Shown: positions 43,352 through 51,712 of the stretch, piece by piece | How the letters are laid out: the number at the start of each line of letters is the position of its first letter | How positions within the stretch are numbered: the first letter of the stretch is position 1 | Source of the DNA: DATEOR01 sp046734455 | Lineage (GTDB): Bacteria; Actinomycetota; Thermoleophilia; Gaiellales; Gaiellaceae | Assembly (NCBI GenBank): GCA_046734455.1 | Contig: JBKPRJ010000058.1 | Location: 1 to 63,783, forward strand | Direction of reading: 5' to 3' | Length of the DNA: 63,783 bases | The notes under the pieces: model-generated | What the model saw: the letters and a program-made list of their open reading frames with translations, nothing else | Databases searched by the model: none | Told to the model about the DNA's origin: nothing | Position numbers and translations under genes: made by a program

Positions 43352-46300
43352 TCACTCGCCTCGAATGCAGAGCTTGGCGATGTCGATGCCGAAGTACGCC
43401 GGCGACGAGGAGATGCAGCCGAGGCGCGCGGAGAAGAACGCGGGTTGGCCGATCTGCTCGAAGACCGCCCACGGAGCCCAGGTGCGCAGAGCATCTTGGG
43501 CGAGCGCAGCGAACGCCTCAGTCCGCTTTGCGCCCGTAAACCTGGCCGCAATCGCAGAGTCCGCGGCGAGGCGCTCGTCGTCGTTGCCGAACCCGTTGAT
43601 CCCCGGATCGTCGGAGAAGAGGACCGTCTCGGCACCGCCCGGCGGGCCGATGAGGTTCGCGGGGTCGAACTCATCGAAAAACCAGTTCTCGATACGCAGG
43701 TCCGCTCGCTCCGCCGGGTATCCATAGGGGTTGCTGAACGCGCGAACCACCAAGTGCACGCCGATTCGCGCCAGATCCCGTCTCAAGATGTTCGCCTGCG
43801 TGGTGCAGAGCGGCGTTTTGCACGTGACCAGAACCAGACGATCCGCACGGTCGGCCCAGAGCCTGGTCGCGGCGGCGACGTCGGGCGCATCGAGCGGGTA
43901 CTGGTGATGATCCCGCTCGCTGCCCATGAGGGCGGTCGGCAGGTACTGATCCGCAGGTGTTCCGCCGCTGGCAGCCGCAAGGGCACGCCGATCGATAAGT
44001 TCGTTGATCGCCCTCCTGGCGTCGATGTCGGCCAGTGGGCCGCTCTTGGTGTTGAAGGCGACCCACCGCAGGCCGGGGACTGGGAGGTCGAGATACCGTG
44101 GCCGTCCCGGATCGTTCGGGTCCGTGGTCGCGTAGCGGCGGGCGATGTCTCCGCCCGGCTCGAGGGCGCCGTAGTCCGGGTATTGCTCGGCCAGGTAATC
44201 GAGCTTGCCCTGCTCGACCAACGCGGCGGCGGGACCGGTGTCGATGCCGGAGACGTAGACGATGGCGTCGAGGTTGTGTGGGCGAGGCCCGTGGTAGTTG
44301 GGGTTGCGGCGGACAACCGTCTGCCAGCCCGTGTTCTGATAGGAGATGTAGTACGGGCCGGCGGTGGGAATCGGGTGCTTCTGCGGGTCGAGCCCGGCGA
44401 TGGGCGTGCCCGTCGGCACCGCGCTGAAGAACGGCATGGCCAGCCTGGCCTCGATGTCTGCCACCGGGCCGTTGGTGCGGAGGACGAGGTTGGAGCCGCT
44501 GACGGAAAGTCCGCTGATGTGTTCCGCCTTGCCCGAGCGGAACTCGTCCTCCCCAACGAGCTCTGGGAAGAAGAGGGCAGCCGGCTGAAAGTCCTGCAGC
44601 TCGGGTGAGAGCGCACGCTCGATCGAGTAGCGCATCGACTCGGCAGTCACCGGCGCGTTGGACGGGGGCGAAAACCTGTACGTGGCTCGGATCGGAATGG
44701 TGTACGTCCAGACGCCGCCTTCGTGGGCGACGCGGGGGGAGTCGGCGGCGATCTCGGGCGCCGGAGTGCTGGGTTCGGCGCCCTGCCAGTCGGGATAGTT
44801 GTAGAGCTTCGCCTCGGTCGCGTACTCGAGCTCCCACGGCCGCTGGCTCCACGCGGTACCCGGGTCGCCCTGATCGAGCCAGTCCTCGCGCATGATGAAG
44901 CGCGCCACGTCGCCCTGCACGGACGCTGCGTAATCCGGTGGACGAGGAGTGATCCCGACCCAGACGCGACCGTCGGGGGTGATCGTGAGCCCCGTTGGGG
45001 CGTTTCCGGTCGGGAAGCTCGTCACCGCGGAGGTAACGGGGTTCACGCGCGAAACCGTGCCCTCGCGCCAGTTCCCGACCCAGATCGATCCGGCTCCGAC
45101 CGCGATCGCGCCCGAGCCATTGCCCGTGTGCACGAACCCGCTCTGGCTGCCGTCGGCCTCGCTGAAACGGTAGACCCCTGCGTCCGAGTCCACGGTCAGC
45201 CAGAGCCACCCAGCTGCGGGGAGGAGATCTCCCAGCCAGGGGTGGACGTGCGACCGCCATGAGACGGTGTTCGATGCCGGATCGATCTTGAGGAAGTCGC
45301 CGGTGTACGGCGTCGCGGCGTAGAGAGCTCCGTCCCCGAACCGCATGAACCACGTGTCCTCGGCGGCGATCGTGGCGCGGACGGCGCCGGTGTCCGGATC
45401 GAGGCGAAGGATTCTCGGTCCTTGCCCGACCCAGAGCGATCCGCCACCGTAGGCGATGCCTCTCGGGCTCAGCTGCGTTCCGTCCTCGAGCTTGGGCAGG
45501 GGAATGCGCGTGATCGTTCCGTACTGTGCGTCCACGCGGATGACCTCGGGCTTGTCCGCATTCGCCACCCAGACGGCTCCGCCCCCGGTCGTGACGCCGC
45601 CGTCTGGGCCGATCGGCACGGCTTGCACCACCTCTCCCTTGCGTGGATCGATCTTGACCAGCGATCCGCCGTCGTTCAGGGACCAGACGTAGCCGTCGAG
45701 ATAGTGCTGGTCAAGGGTGTCGACTCCGGTCGAGACGCTTGCCGCGAGCTTTCCGTCCGCTGTGAAGGCTGCCACTGAGCGCAAGGAAGAGAGCTCCGGC
45801 GCGCCGCCGCCACGGAGCGTCAGGAACGCCACCGCCGCTGCGGCGATGAGAACGAGCCCGGCCGCCACGGCCAGCGGCCAGCGCCGCCCGCGCAACCGCC
45901 TGGTCACCGATCGGAGTAGGACGACGGCGCTCTCCTGCGGAACGATCTCGACCACGCGCACGGGCTGCGCGATTCCCTTCAGGCGCTCCACGCGTCCCTG
46001 CAGGTAGCGGACTCCCGGCACTGCACGGGCGAGATGGACCACGGCCTCGCTCGCGAGCACCTCGCCTGGGCCGGCGAGCGAGCACAGGCGAGCGGCCATG
46101 TTCAGGGCCCCGCCGCGATAGCCCTTGCCGACCGGAACCGCTTCGCCGGCGTCGATCCCGATGCCGACGCCGCGCGGCAGCTCACGCTCGCCGACGGCGG
46201 TCTGGACCGCTAGGGCCGCCTGCAGCGCTCCCCGGGCCGAGTCGAAGACGACGAGGGCCTCGTCCCCCCGTAGCTCGATGACGCGGCCGTCGTGCGCCGC

Positions 46301-47284
46301 GACGGCCTTGCCGACAAGCTCGGCGAAGGTCGACGCGAGCTCTGCGGCGGCCTCGTCGCCGTGCTGCTGCGTGTAGCGGGTGTAGCCGCGGACATCGGCG
46401 ATGAGGAAGGTGCGCAGTTGAGCCGCCCGCGCCGGCGCGACGACGCCGCCCCCAGCTCCGACGGCGGCACGCGCGTCGGCCATCAACTCGCCCGCGGTCC
46501 GGTAGCGATCGTCCGGATCCTTTGCCATGCCGCGTTCCAGCACGACGTCGAACTCCGCAGGCAGTTCGGGGCGGAGCGCGGTCAGGGTGGGCGGCGGATC
46601 CTTGAGATGGGCGAAGACGACGGCGACATCGGTTTCGCGCTCGAACGGTGGGCGACCGGTGAGCGATTCGAAGAGGACGCACGCGAGTGCGTACACGTCG
46701 ACCCGACCGTCGACCGCGCCGCCCTCGATCTGCTCTGGTGCGATGTAGTCGATCGTTCCCGAGAACGCGCCGTCGCGACTCAGGCTGTTGACCGTTGCGG
46801 CGTGTTTGGCGAGCCCGAAGTCGGCCAGAAAGGCGCGGTCCCCTTCGTCGACGAGGATGTTGCCCGGCTTCACGTCGCGATGTACGAGCCCCTGCGCGTG
46901 GGCTGCGTCGAGCGCCTCGGCGATCGGTGTGAGGATGTCAAGCGCCCGGTCCTGCTCCAGGCGTCCGTCGCGCTCGAGGACGTGACGGAGGTCGCTTCCG
47001 GACACGAGACGCATGGCGAGATACAGCAGGCCATCTGCCTCGCCCGCGCCGTAGATCGGGACGATTCCCGGGTGCTCGATTCCGGCAGCCGTTCGTGCCT
47101 CGCGCAGGAAGCGCTGACGGAAGCGATCGTCGCGGCTCAGCTCGGTCGGGAGCAGCTTGAGCGCGACCGAACGGTCGAGCTGCTCGTCCACGGCCAGGTA
47201 GACAGCGCCTGTCCCACCTTCGCCGAGCAGGCGCACAATCCGGTAACCGGCCACCTTCGTGCCGGTCGTTACATCGCCAGGCAT
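43352..47284 (-). CDS. Membrane receptor fusion: Ser/Thr kinase, class III cyclase, TM, beta-propeller, SBP5 peptide-binding domain
   Basis: A 1310-aa protein. Kinase about 14-270: GEGGTGAVY loop, K43, HRDVKPGN (D137) and DFGLAK (155-160). Class III nucleotide cyclase about 290-450: metal Asp D297 (IADVRGYT) and D341 (ELRGDEAL), then N395 and R399. One TM helix about 470-490. Outside: a propeller of about six repeats around 525-790 (GGGAVWVANADK, YGGGSLWVGQGP, AAGWLWLTVDSD). Then a complete family 5 solute-binding domain about 795-1305 (RRNPNYHGPRPHNLDAIVYV, LRWVAFNTK, ARRAINELIDR). Kinase and cyclase should be cytoplasmic and the ligand-binding parts outside. The purine-specifying cyclase residues are E337 and G388, not the Lys/Asp of adenylate cyclases. 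ATG 47284 is the start; an open frame runs further upstream without domain similarity. Confidence 0.9.
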   Translation of the reverse strand: MPGDVTTGTKVAGYRIVRLLGEGGTGAVYLAVDEQLDRSVALKLLPTELSRDDRFRQRFLREARTAAGIEHPGIVPIYGAGEADGLLYLAMRLVSGSDLRHVLERDGRLEQDRALDILTPIAEALDAAHAQGLVHRDVKPGNILVDEGDRAFLADFGLAKHAATVNSLSRDGAFSGTIDYIAPEQIEGGAVDGRVDVYALACVLFESLTGRPPFERETDVAVVFAHLKDPPPTLTALRPELPAEFDVVLERGMAKDPDDRYRTAGELMADARAAVGAGGGVVAPARAAQLRTFLIADVRGYTRYTQQHGDEAAAELASTFAELVGKAVAAHDGRVIELRGDEALVVFDSARGALQAALAVQTAVGERELPRGVGIGIDAGEAVPVGKGYRGGALNMAARLCSLAGPGEVLASEAVVHLARAVPGVRYLQGRVERLKGIAQPVRVVEIVPQESAVVLLRSVTRRLRGRRWPLAVAAGLVLIAAAAVAFLTLRGGGAPELSSLRSVAAFTADGKLAASVSTGVDTLDQHYLDGYVWSLNDGGSLVKIDPRKGEVVQAVPIGPDGGVTTGGGAVWVANADKPEVIRVDAQYGTITRIPLPKLEDGTQLSPRGIAYGGGSLWVGQGPRILRLDPDTGAVRATIAAEDTWFMRFGDGALYAATPYTGDFLKIDPASNTVSWRSHVHPWLGDLLPAAGWLWLTVDSDAGVYRFSEADGSQSGFVHTGNGSGAIAVGAGSIWVGNWREGTVSRVNPVTSAVTSFPTGNAPTGLTITPDGRVWVGITPRPPDYAASVQGDVARFIMREDWLDQGDPGTAWSQRPWELEYATEAKLYNYPDWQGAEPSTPAPEIAADSPRVAHEGGVWTYTIPIRATYRFSPPSNAPVTAESMRYSIERALSPELQDFQPAALFFPELVGEDEFRSGKAEHISGLSVSGSNLVLRTNGPVADIEARLAMPFFSAVPTGTPIAGLDPQKHPIPTAGPYYISYQNTGWQTVVRRNPNYHGPRPHNLDAIVYVSGIDTGPAAALVEQGKLDYLAEQYPDYGALEPGGDIARRYATTDPNDPGRPRYLDLPVPGLRWVAFNTKSGPLADIDARRAINELIDRRALAAASGGTPADQYLPTALMGSERDHHQYPLDAPDVAAATRLWADRADRLVLVTCKTPLCTTQANILRRDLARIGVHLVVRAFSNPYGYPAERADLRIENWFFDEFDPANLIGPPGGAETVLFSDDPGINGFGNDDERLAADSAIAARFTGAKRTEAFAALAQDALRTWAPWAVFEQIGQPAFFSARLGCISSSPAYFGIDIAKLCIRGE

Positions 47285-47843
47285 TCCCACTTTTACCACC
47301 GAGACGCCTCGGACGGAACCCTTCTTCCACCGTACGCCAGCCCGAAGGCCCGCCCGTAGCAGCGCGGCCTCGGCGACGGGGCGATCGGAGTCGTCCGCAG
47401 CTGCTACCCGATGTCCCTGAGATGCCGACGAACTCCAGGCGTGGCCGGACGGGTGCAGCGTGAGCTCGAGACCCGAATGTGCCGCCCGACTTTCCGCCGG
47501 TGCGGACCGTGAACCGGCGATACCCGCTCGTACCGTCTTTCCCGGAGGCGCCCAGGTCGTCGCGATTTCGGAATGCGTGCGTGCGCCCGACGAGGTGGAG
47601 GTCGGCTCCGGCTGCCAGGAGGTCCGTGTGGATGTCGTGTATCGACCCGAAGTGTCGTGGTCCCAGTACGCGAGCAGGCACCGGTCCGGGTGCGCGACGA
47701 GGTCGACGCGCAGCCACCCTCCTGGGCGCTGCCCGCCGCGCAGCCGACGTCGCCGCAGTTCGAGTTGAGTGCGATCAGGGCCACGCGCCGAGGTCGGGCT
47801 CGGACGGGCAAGGACGTGTCGTCCATCGGTATAGGGTGGTCTC
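47285..47843. other. 559-bp gap, no confident gene; possible decayed coding sequence
   Basis: Between the receptor kinase and the VOC gene no frame is coding-like throughout. On the minus strand, G/C-ending codons run in one frame (WLRVDLVAHPDRCLLAYWDHD) and then switch to another (FGSIHDIHTDLLAAGADLHL), as expected of a frameshifted relic. A plus-strand frame with VAISECVRAPDEVEVGSGC is equally tidy, so the strand is undecided. TAGGGT (47832-47837) at its right end serves the VOC gene. Confidence 0.4.
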
Positions 47844-48218
47844 ATGGCCGAGTTCGTCCACACCTGCTACCGCATCACAGACCCCGAGCGGTCGGTCGCG
47901 TTCTACGAGGCGCTCGGCTTCGAAAGACGGCGCGAGCTGCCGATCCGCGACGAGGCGGTCAACATCTTCATGGGCCTTCCAGGTGACGGCGAGCGGCTCG
48001 AGCTGACCCACAACTTCGGCGTCGATTCCTACGAGCTCGGCACCGGCTACGGGCACATCGCGCTCACGGTGGACGATCTCGACGGGACGCTGAAACAGCT
48101 CGCGGGGCAAGGGATCGAGCCCGAGCGCCCGCCGTACACAGTGCGCGAGGGCGGCTCGCGGCTCTGCTTCGTCCGCGACCCGGACGGCTACCGGGTCGAG
48201 CTGATCGAGCGCGCCTAG
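47844..48218 (+). CDS. VOC-superfamily protein, glyoxalase I-like
   Basis: A 124-aa protein of usual glyoxalase I length. HTCYRITDPERSVAFYEALGF is at the start, LELTHNFG mid-way, YGHIALTVDDLDGT opens the second module, and FVRDPDGYRVELIE ends it. Metal-ligand His and Glu positions (H6, E52, H72 and E121 approximately) look kept, so lactoylglutathione-lyase-type activity is plausible. Actinobacteria usually use mycothiol rather than glutathione, so the thiol is uncertain. TAGGGT (47832-47837) lies 6 nt before ATG 47844, suggesting leaderless transcription. Confidence 0.85.
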   Translation: MAEFVHTCYRITDPERSVAFYEALGFERRRELPIRDEAVNIFMGLPGDGERLELTHNFGVDSYELGTGYGHIALTVDDLDGTLKQLAGQGIEPERPPYTVREGGSRLCFVRDPDGYRVELIERA

Positions 48219-48619
48219 TCTCGGGTCGGCGCGGCTCGCCGACTGCCGGTTCTTGGAAGGCGCCCCACACGGGGCGACTGATCAATTGTCGTTCAGTCGT
48301 GAACTACTGGCACGACAACAGCACGCCCTTGCCGTCAACGCCGACCTGATCGGCACGGCGGTGCTCATGTACTCGTACTCGACGAAGTCCGTGAAGGGCG
48401 TGCGAGAAGGAGATCCCGGGCCTTTCCGTCTACCTGCTCCGGCCGGCTCGCAAGGGGACGTTCCGTAGAACCCGGACGACGGGAGGGTGCGGCCGAAGCG
48501 GCTGCCCCCTCCTCGTCTTCGTGCTCAATATCGCCTTACGCGCGAGCGTAAGAAGCACTTAGCCTCGCGCCAAGGAATTGAAGTGGTGATGATGCTCACG
48601 ATTTGGGCAAGCTCAGTGT
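48219..48619. other. 401-bp gap with a hairpin, no confident gene
   Basis: CTTACGC (48535-48541) and GCGTAAG (48546-48552) form a perfect 7-bp stem with a GCGA tetraloop, not followed by a T run. A 71-codon frame from 48253 (LALAVNADLIGTAVLMYSY within) has no ribosome site and no known family. Nothing else is supported before the permease start at 48620. Confidence 0.5.
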
Positions 48620-49582
48620 GTGGCCGGTTTCATTCTCCGCCGCCTGCTCTGGACGATCCCCATCCTGTGGGTGGTTCTCACGATCGTCTTTTTCATGATG
48701 CGCTCGATCGGCGGCGATCCGTTCCGCCACGGGCCGCTGCTCGGGCTTTCGAACGCCGGCTGGGTCAAGTACGGCGACCCCCAGCCCGAGGCCATTCGCC
48801 GAAACCAGCGTGAGAAGTACGGGCTCGACCTGCCCTGGTACCAGCAGTACGCCAACTACCTGAAGGGCGTCGTGACCCTCGACCTCGGGCCGTCGCTCTC
48901 GTTTCGCTACATGCGCGTGACCGACATCATCAAACAGATGGCGCCGCGCTCGTTCGAGCTCGTGCTGTTGGCGTTCGCGTGGGCAATTCTCATCGGCGTA
49001 CCGGTGGGCATTCTGGCCGCGCTGATGCCCGGGTCGATCTTCGACTACGCCGTCCGGATCCTGACCGGGCTCGGAATCTCGCTCCCCAGCTTCCTCGTAG
49101 CCACGCTCCTCATCTACTACGTGTCGGTGAAGCTCGCGCTCTTGCCGACCTCGGGCTGGGATGCCGGCTGGCAGAACAAGGTGCTCCCGACCTTCACGCT
49201 GAGCCTCGTGCCCATGGCGTACTTCGCTCGCCTCCTGCGCGGGACGATGCTCGAGACGCTGGAGACCGACTACGTGCGGATGGCGCGCGCGAAGGGGTTG
49301 TCGGCGAGGCGCGTCGTCGGGGTACACGCGCTCAGGAACTCGCTCCTGCCCATGATCACCGTCGCCGGACCGATGTTCGGCGCCATGATCACCGGCTCGT
49401 TCATCGTCGAGAACATCTTCTCGATCCCCGGGATCTCCAAGTATTTCGTCGCCTCGGTCGTCGCCCGCGACTACATGGTGGTCATGGGCGTGACGATCGT
49501 CCTGGCGGTGCTGATCGTCTGCCTGAACCTGCTGGTGGACATCGCCCACCACATGCTCGACCCCCGGCTGCGCGAGGCCTGA
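48620..49582 (+). CDS. Oligopeptide/dipeptide ABC permease, DppB/OppB type (orphan)
   Basis: A 320-aa protein with six membrane helices. It has the OppB N-terminus (FILRRLLWTIPILWVVLTIVFF), the periplasmic loop with REKYGLDLPWYQQY, and the EAA coupling motif ETDYVRMARAKGLSARRV...HALRNSLLP. It would form half of a peptide-import channel. No DppC, ATPase or separate binding-protein gene is adjacent, although the receptor kinase 1.3 kb away carries a family 5 binding domain. The start is GTG 48620. Confidence 0.9.
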   Translation: MAGFILRRLLWTIPILWVVLTIVFFMMRSIGGDPFRHGPLLGLSNAGWVKYGDPQPEAIRRNQREKYGLDLPWYQQYANYLKGVVTLDLGPSLSFRYMRVTDIIKQMAPRSFELVLLAFAWAILIGVPVGILAALMPGSIFDYAVRILTGLGISLPSFLVATLLIYYVSVKLALLPTSGWDAGWQNKVLPTFTLSLVPMAYFARLLRGTMLETLETDYVRMARAKGLSARRVVGVHALRNSLLPMITVAGPMFGAMITGSFIVENIFSIPGISKYFVASVVARDYMVVMGVTIVLAVLIVCLNLLVDIAHHMLDPRLREA

Positions 49583-49669
49583 GCCGGCCGGCGCTTCGGC
49601 GCGAAGGCGACACGAAGCTGGCACATTCAGCGCGCCTCGCGCGCGCTTTTTCGCTCTAGCCTCGGGTTC

Positions 49670-49933
49670 ATGGCGAAAGCTACGACACCGTGGGGACAGG
49701 CAGAGGTGCTGGACGAGTTCACCGTGCAGCAGCGCGCGGGCGACCGGCGCTTCGCCACGATCGTCCAGCTGCTCGTCGACGAGAAGGGGAACGAGCTCGT
49801 CCGCTTCGCCTATTCGACCGACGGCACGGCTCGGAGGGGACCCGTCACCCTTCGCGGCCGCGACCTGGAGCGCTTCCGCGCAGCGCTCGCAGAGCACCCG
49901 GCCATCGGAGGAGCGCTCGGAATGGCTGCCTAG
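49670..49933 (+). CDS. Small conserved-looking protein of unknown function
   Basis: An 87-aa soluble protein with alternating strands and a final helix (FTVQQRAGDRRFATIVQLLVDEKGNELVRFAYSTDG; GRDLERFRAAL). TAGCCT (49657-49662) lies 7 nt before ATG 49670, so it is probably leaderless. It overlaps purQ convergently by 4 bp. No family recognised. Confidence 0.7.
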   Translation: MAKATTPWGQAEVLDEFTVQQRAGDRRFATIVQLLVDEKGNELVRFAYSTDGTARRGPVTLRGRDLERFRAALAEHPAIGGALGMAA

Positions 49934-50616
49934 GCTCTCGCATAGAGCCGCTCTCGAGCGGCATCCACGAGTGACGCGAGCACGAACGCGCCGTCGCCCG
50001 AACCGAGCATGGGATCGACCGCGTGCTCGGGGTGAGGCATGAGTCCGAGGACGTTTCCGTCCGCGCTGGTGACGCCGGCGATGTCGCGCTCCGAACCGTT
50101 CGGGTTGGCGTCCCCCGCATAGCGGAAGACGATCTGATCGTCCTCGAGGTCGTCCGGTGCGTGGTAGCAGCCCTCGCCGTGCTTCACGGGGATGACGAGC
50201 TCCTGGCCCGGCTCGCACCGGGACGTGAACGGCGTGTCGGCGCGCTCGACCCGGATGGGCACGTCCGCGCAGAGGAACTCGAGCGACGCGTTCGGGCGCA
50301 GCACGCCTGGAAGCAGGCCGGCCTCACAGAGGATCTGAAAGCCGTTGCAGATCCCGAGGATGAGCCCGCCCTCGTTCGCGAACGCCGTCACGGCCTTCAT
50401 GGCCGGCGAGAAGCGCGCGATCGCGCCGCAGCGCAGGTAATCGCCGTAGGAGAAGCCTCCGGGGAGGACGACTGCATCCACCTCGGGGAGCGCATCCTCC
50501 GCGTGCCAGACGAGGCGCGAGTCGGCGCCGAGCGCCGTCAGAGCCCAGGCCGCGTCCCGGTCGTCGTTCGACCCTGGGAAGACGACGACTGCGATGCGGG
50601 GCGAGACTTCGCTCAC
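49930..50616 (-). CDS. purQ: Phosphoribosylformylglycinamidine synthase subunit PurQ (glutaminase)
   Basis: A 228-aa class I glutamine amidotransferase: GGFSYGDYLRCGAIAR, nucleophile Cys in LGICNGFQIL, and His/Glu in LMPHPEHAVDP. It supplies ammonia to PurL. GTG 50616 overlaps the purS stop (GTGA). It is the last gene of the purB-purC-purS-purQ operon. Confidence 0.96.
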   Translation of the reverse strand: MSEVSPRIAVVVFPGSNDDRDAAWALTALGADSRLVWHAEDALPEVDAVVLPGGFSYGDYLRCGAIARFSPAMKAVTAFANEGGLILGICNGFQILCEAGLLPGVLRPNASLEFLCADVPIRVERADTPFTSRCEPGQELVIPVKHGEGCYHAPDDLEDDQIVFRYAGDANPNGSERDIAGVTSADGNVLGLMPHPEHAVDPMLGSGDGAFVLASLVDAARERLYARA

Positions 50617-50852
50617 TCGGCGACCTCGATCTCATAGCTCTCGATCAGGGGGTTGGCGAGCAGCCGCTCGCACATACGCTCGATCTGGCCGCGGGCCTCC
50701 TCCGCGTTGACAGCCTGCACGTCGAGATCGATCACTCGGCCGACGCGGGCCTCGCCGACCGGGAAGCCGAGCTCGCGAAGCGAGCTCTCGACCGCCTCGC
50801 CCTGCGGGTCGAGGATCCCGGCCTTGGGGCGAACGAGGACCGTTGCCCTCAT
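50613..50852 (-). CDS. purS: Phosphoribosylformylglycinamidine synthase subunit PurS
   Basis: A 79-aa protein of exact PurS size. It has VLVRPKAGILDPQGEAVESSL at the start, then VGRVIDLDV and LLANPLIESYEIEV. It bridges PurL and PurQ. It is joined to purC (ATGA) and purQ (GTGA) by 4-bp overlaps. Confidence 0.95.
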   Translation of the reverse strand: MRATVLVRPKAGILDPQGEAVESSLRELGFPVGEARVGRVIDLDVQAVNAEEARGQIERMCERLLANPLIESYEIEVAE

Positions 50853-51712
50853 CGCAGGACGACCTCGGGGTCAGCGAGGTAGTCGTCGAACCGGATGCCG
50901 GTGAGACGCTCGAAGGCCTCGACGTACCGGGCCCGGGTCTCGGCGACGACCTCCGCGGGCAGCTCCGGCCCTGGAGCGGTCTTGTCCCATCCGAGCCGTT
51001 CGCAGTAGTCGCGCACGTACTGCTTGTCGAAGGACGGCTGTGGCCCACCTGGCGCGTAGACGTCTGCGGGCCAGAAGCGCGAGGAGTCCGGCGTGAGCGC
51101 CTCGTCGCCGAGGACGAGCTCGCCGTTGTCGTCGAAGCCGAGCTCGAACTTCGTGTCGGCGATGATCACGCCGCGCTCGGCCGCGTAGTCGGACGCGAAC
51201 CGGTAGAGCTCGAGGACGATCCGTTCGACCTCGTCCAGGCGCTCCTCGCCGACGAGCTCGGCGGCGCGCGCGTGGTCGATGTTCTCGTCGTGCCCTGTCT
51301 GCGCCTTGGTCGCGGGCGTGAAGATGGGGGCGGGGAGTCGGTCCGACTCCCGCAGGCCGGCGGGAAGCTCGTGGCCTGATGTCGCACCCGTGGCGCAGTA
51401 GTCCTTCCAGCCCGAGCCCGCCAGGTAGCCGCGCACCACGCATTCGATCGGGAGCATCTGCAGCCGCTTGGCCTCGGTGGAGCGGCCGTCGGGCCGCAGC
51501 GCGAGCAGGTGATTCGGAACGATGTCGCGCGTCCGCGCGAACCAAAAGCCGGAGAGCCCGGTGAGCACCCGGCCCTTGTCGGGGATGTCGGTCGGAAGCA
51601 CGACGTCGAAGGTCGAGATTCGGTCGCTTGCGACGAGCAACAGGCGCTCGGCGTCGAGCTCGAAGATCTCGCGAACCTTGCCGCTCGCGACGTGGACGGC
51701 CGTTTCAGGCAT
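50849..51712 (-). CDS. purC: SAICAR synthetase
   Basis: A 287-aa protein: GKVREIFELDAERLLLVASDRIS, IPDKGRVLTGLSGFW, ECVVRGYLAGSGWKDY, IIADTKFELGFD and DVYAPGGPQPSFDKQYVRDY, all conserved in PurC. It joins aspartate to CAIR. It overlaps the purB stop by 8 bp and the purS start by 4 bp. Confidence 0.96.
   Translation of the reverse strand: MPETAVHVASGKVREIFELDAERLLLVASDRISTFDVVLPTDIPDKGRVLTGLSGFWFARTRDIVPNHLLALRPDGRSTEAKRLQMLPIECVVRGYLAGSGWKDYCATGATSGHELPAGLRESDRLPAPIFTPATKAQTGHDENIDHARAAELVGEERLDEVERIVLELYRFASDYAAERGVIIADTKFELGFDDNGELVLGDEALTPDSSRFWPADVYAPGGPQPSFDKQYVRDYCERLGWDKTAPGPELPAEVVAETRARYVEAFERLTGIRFDDYLADPEVVLR

Noticed and set aside
43352..47863. Upstream extension of the receptor kinase frame to 47863
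   Set aside because: The extra 193 residues lack kinase or signal features, and ATG 47284 gives the normal N-terminus before the glycine loop.
48535..48552. Hairpin CTTACGC-GCGA-GCGTAAG as a terminator
   Set aside because: No T run follows and no gene ends near it on the plus strand within 300 bp, so it is kept only as an unexplained hairpin.
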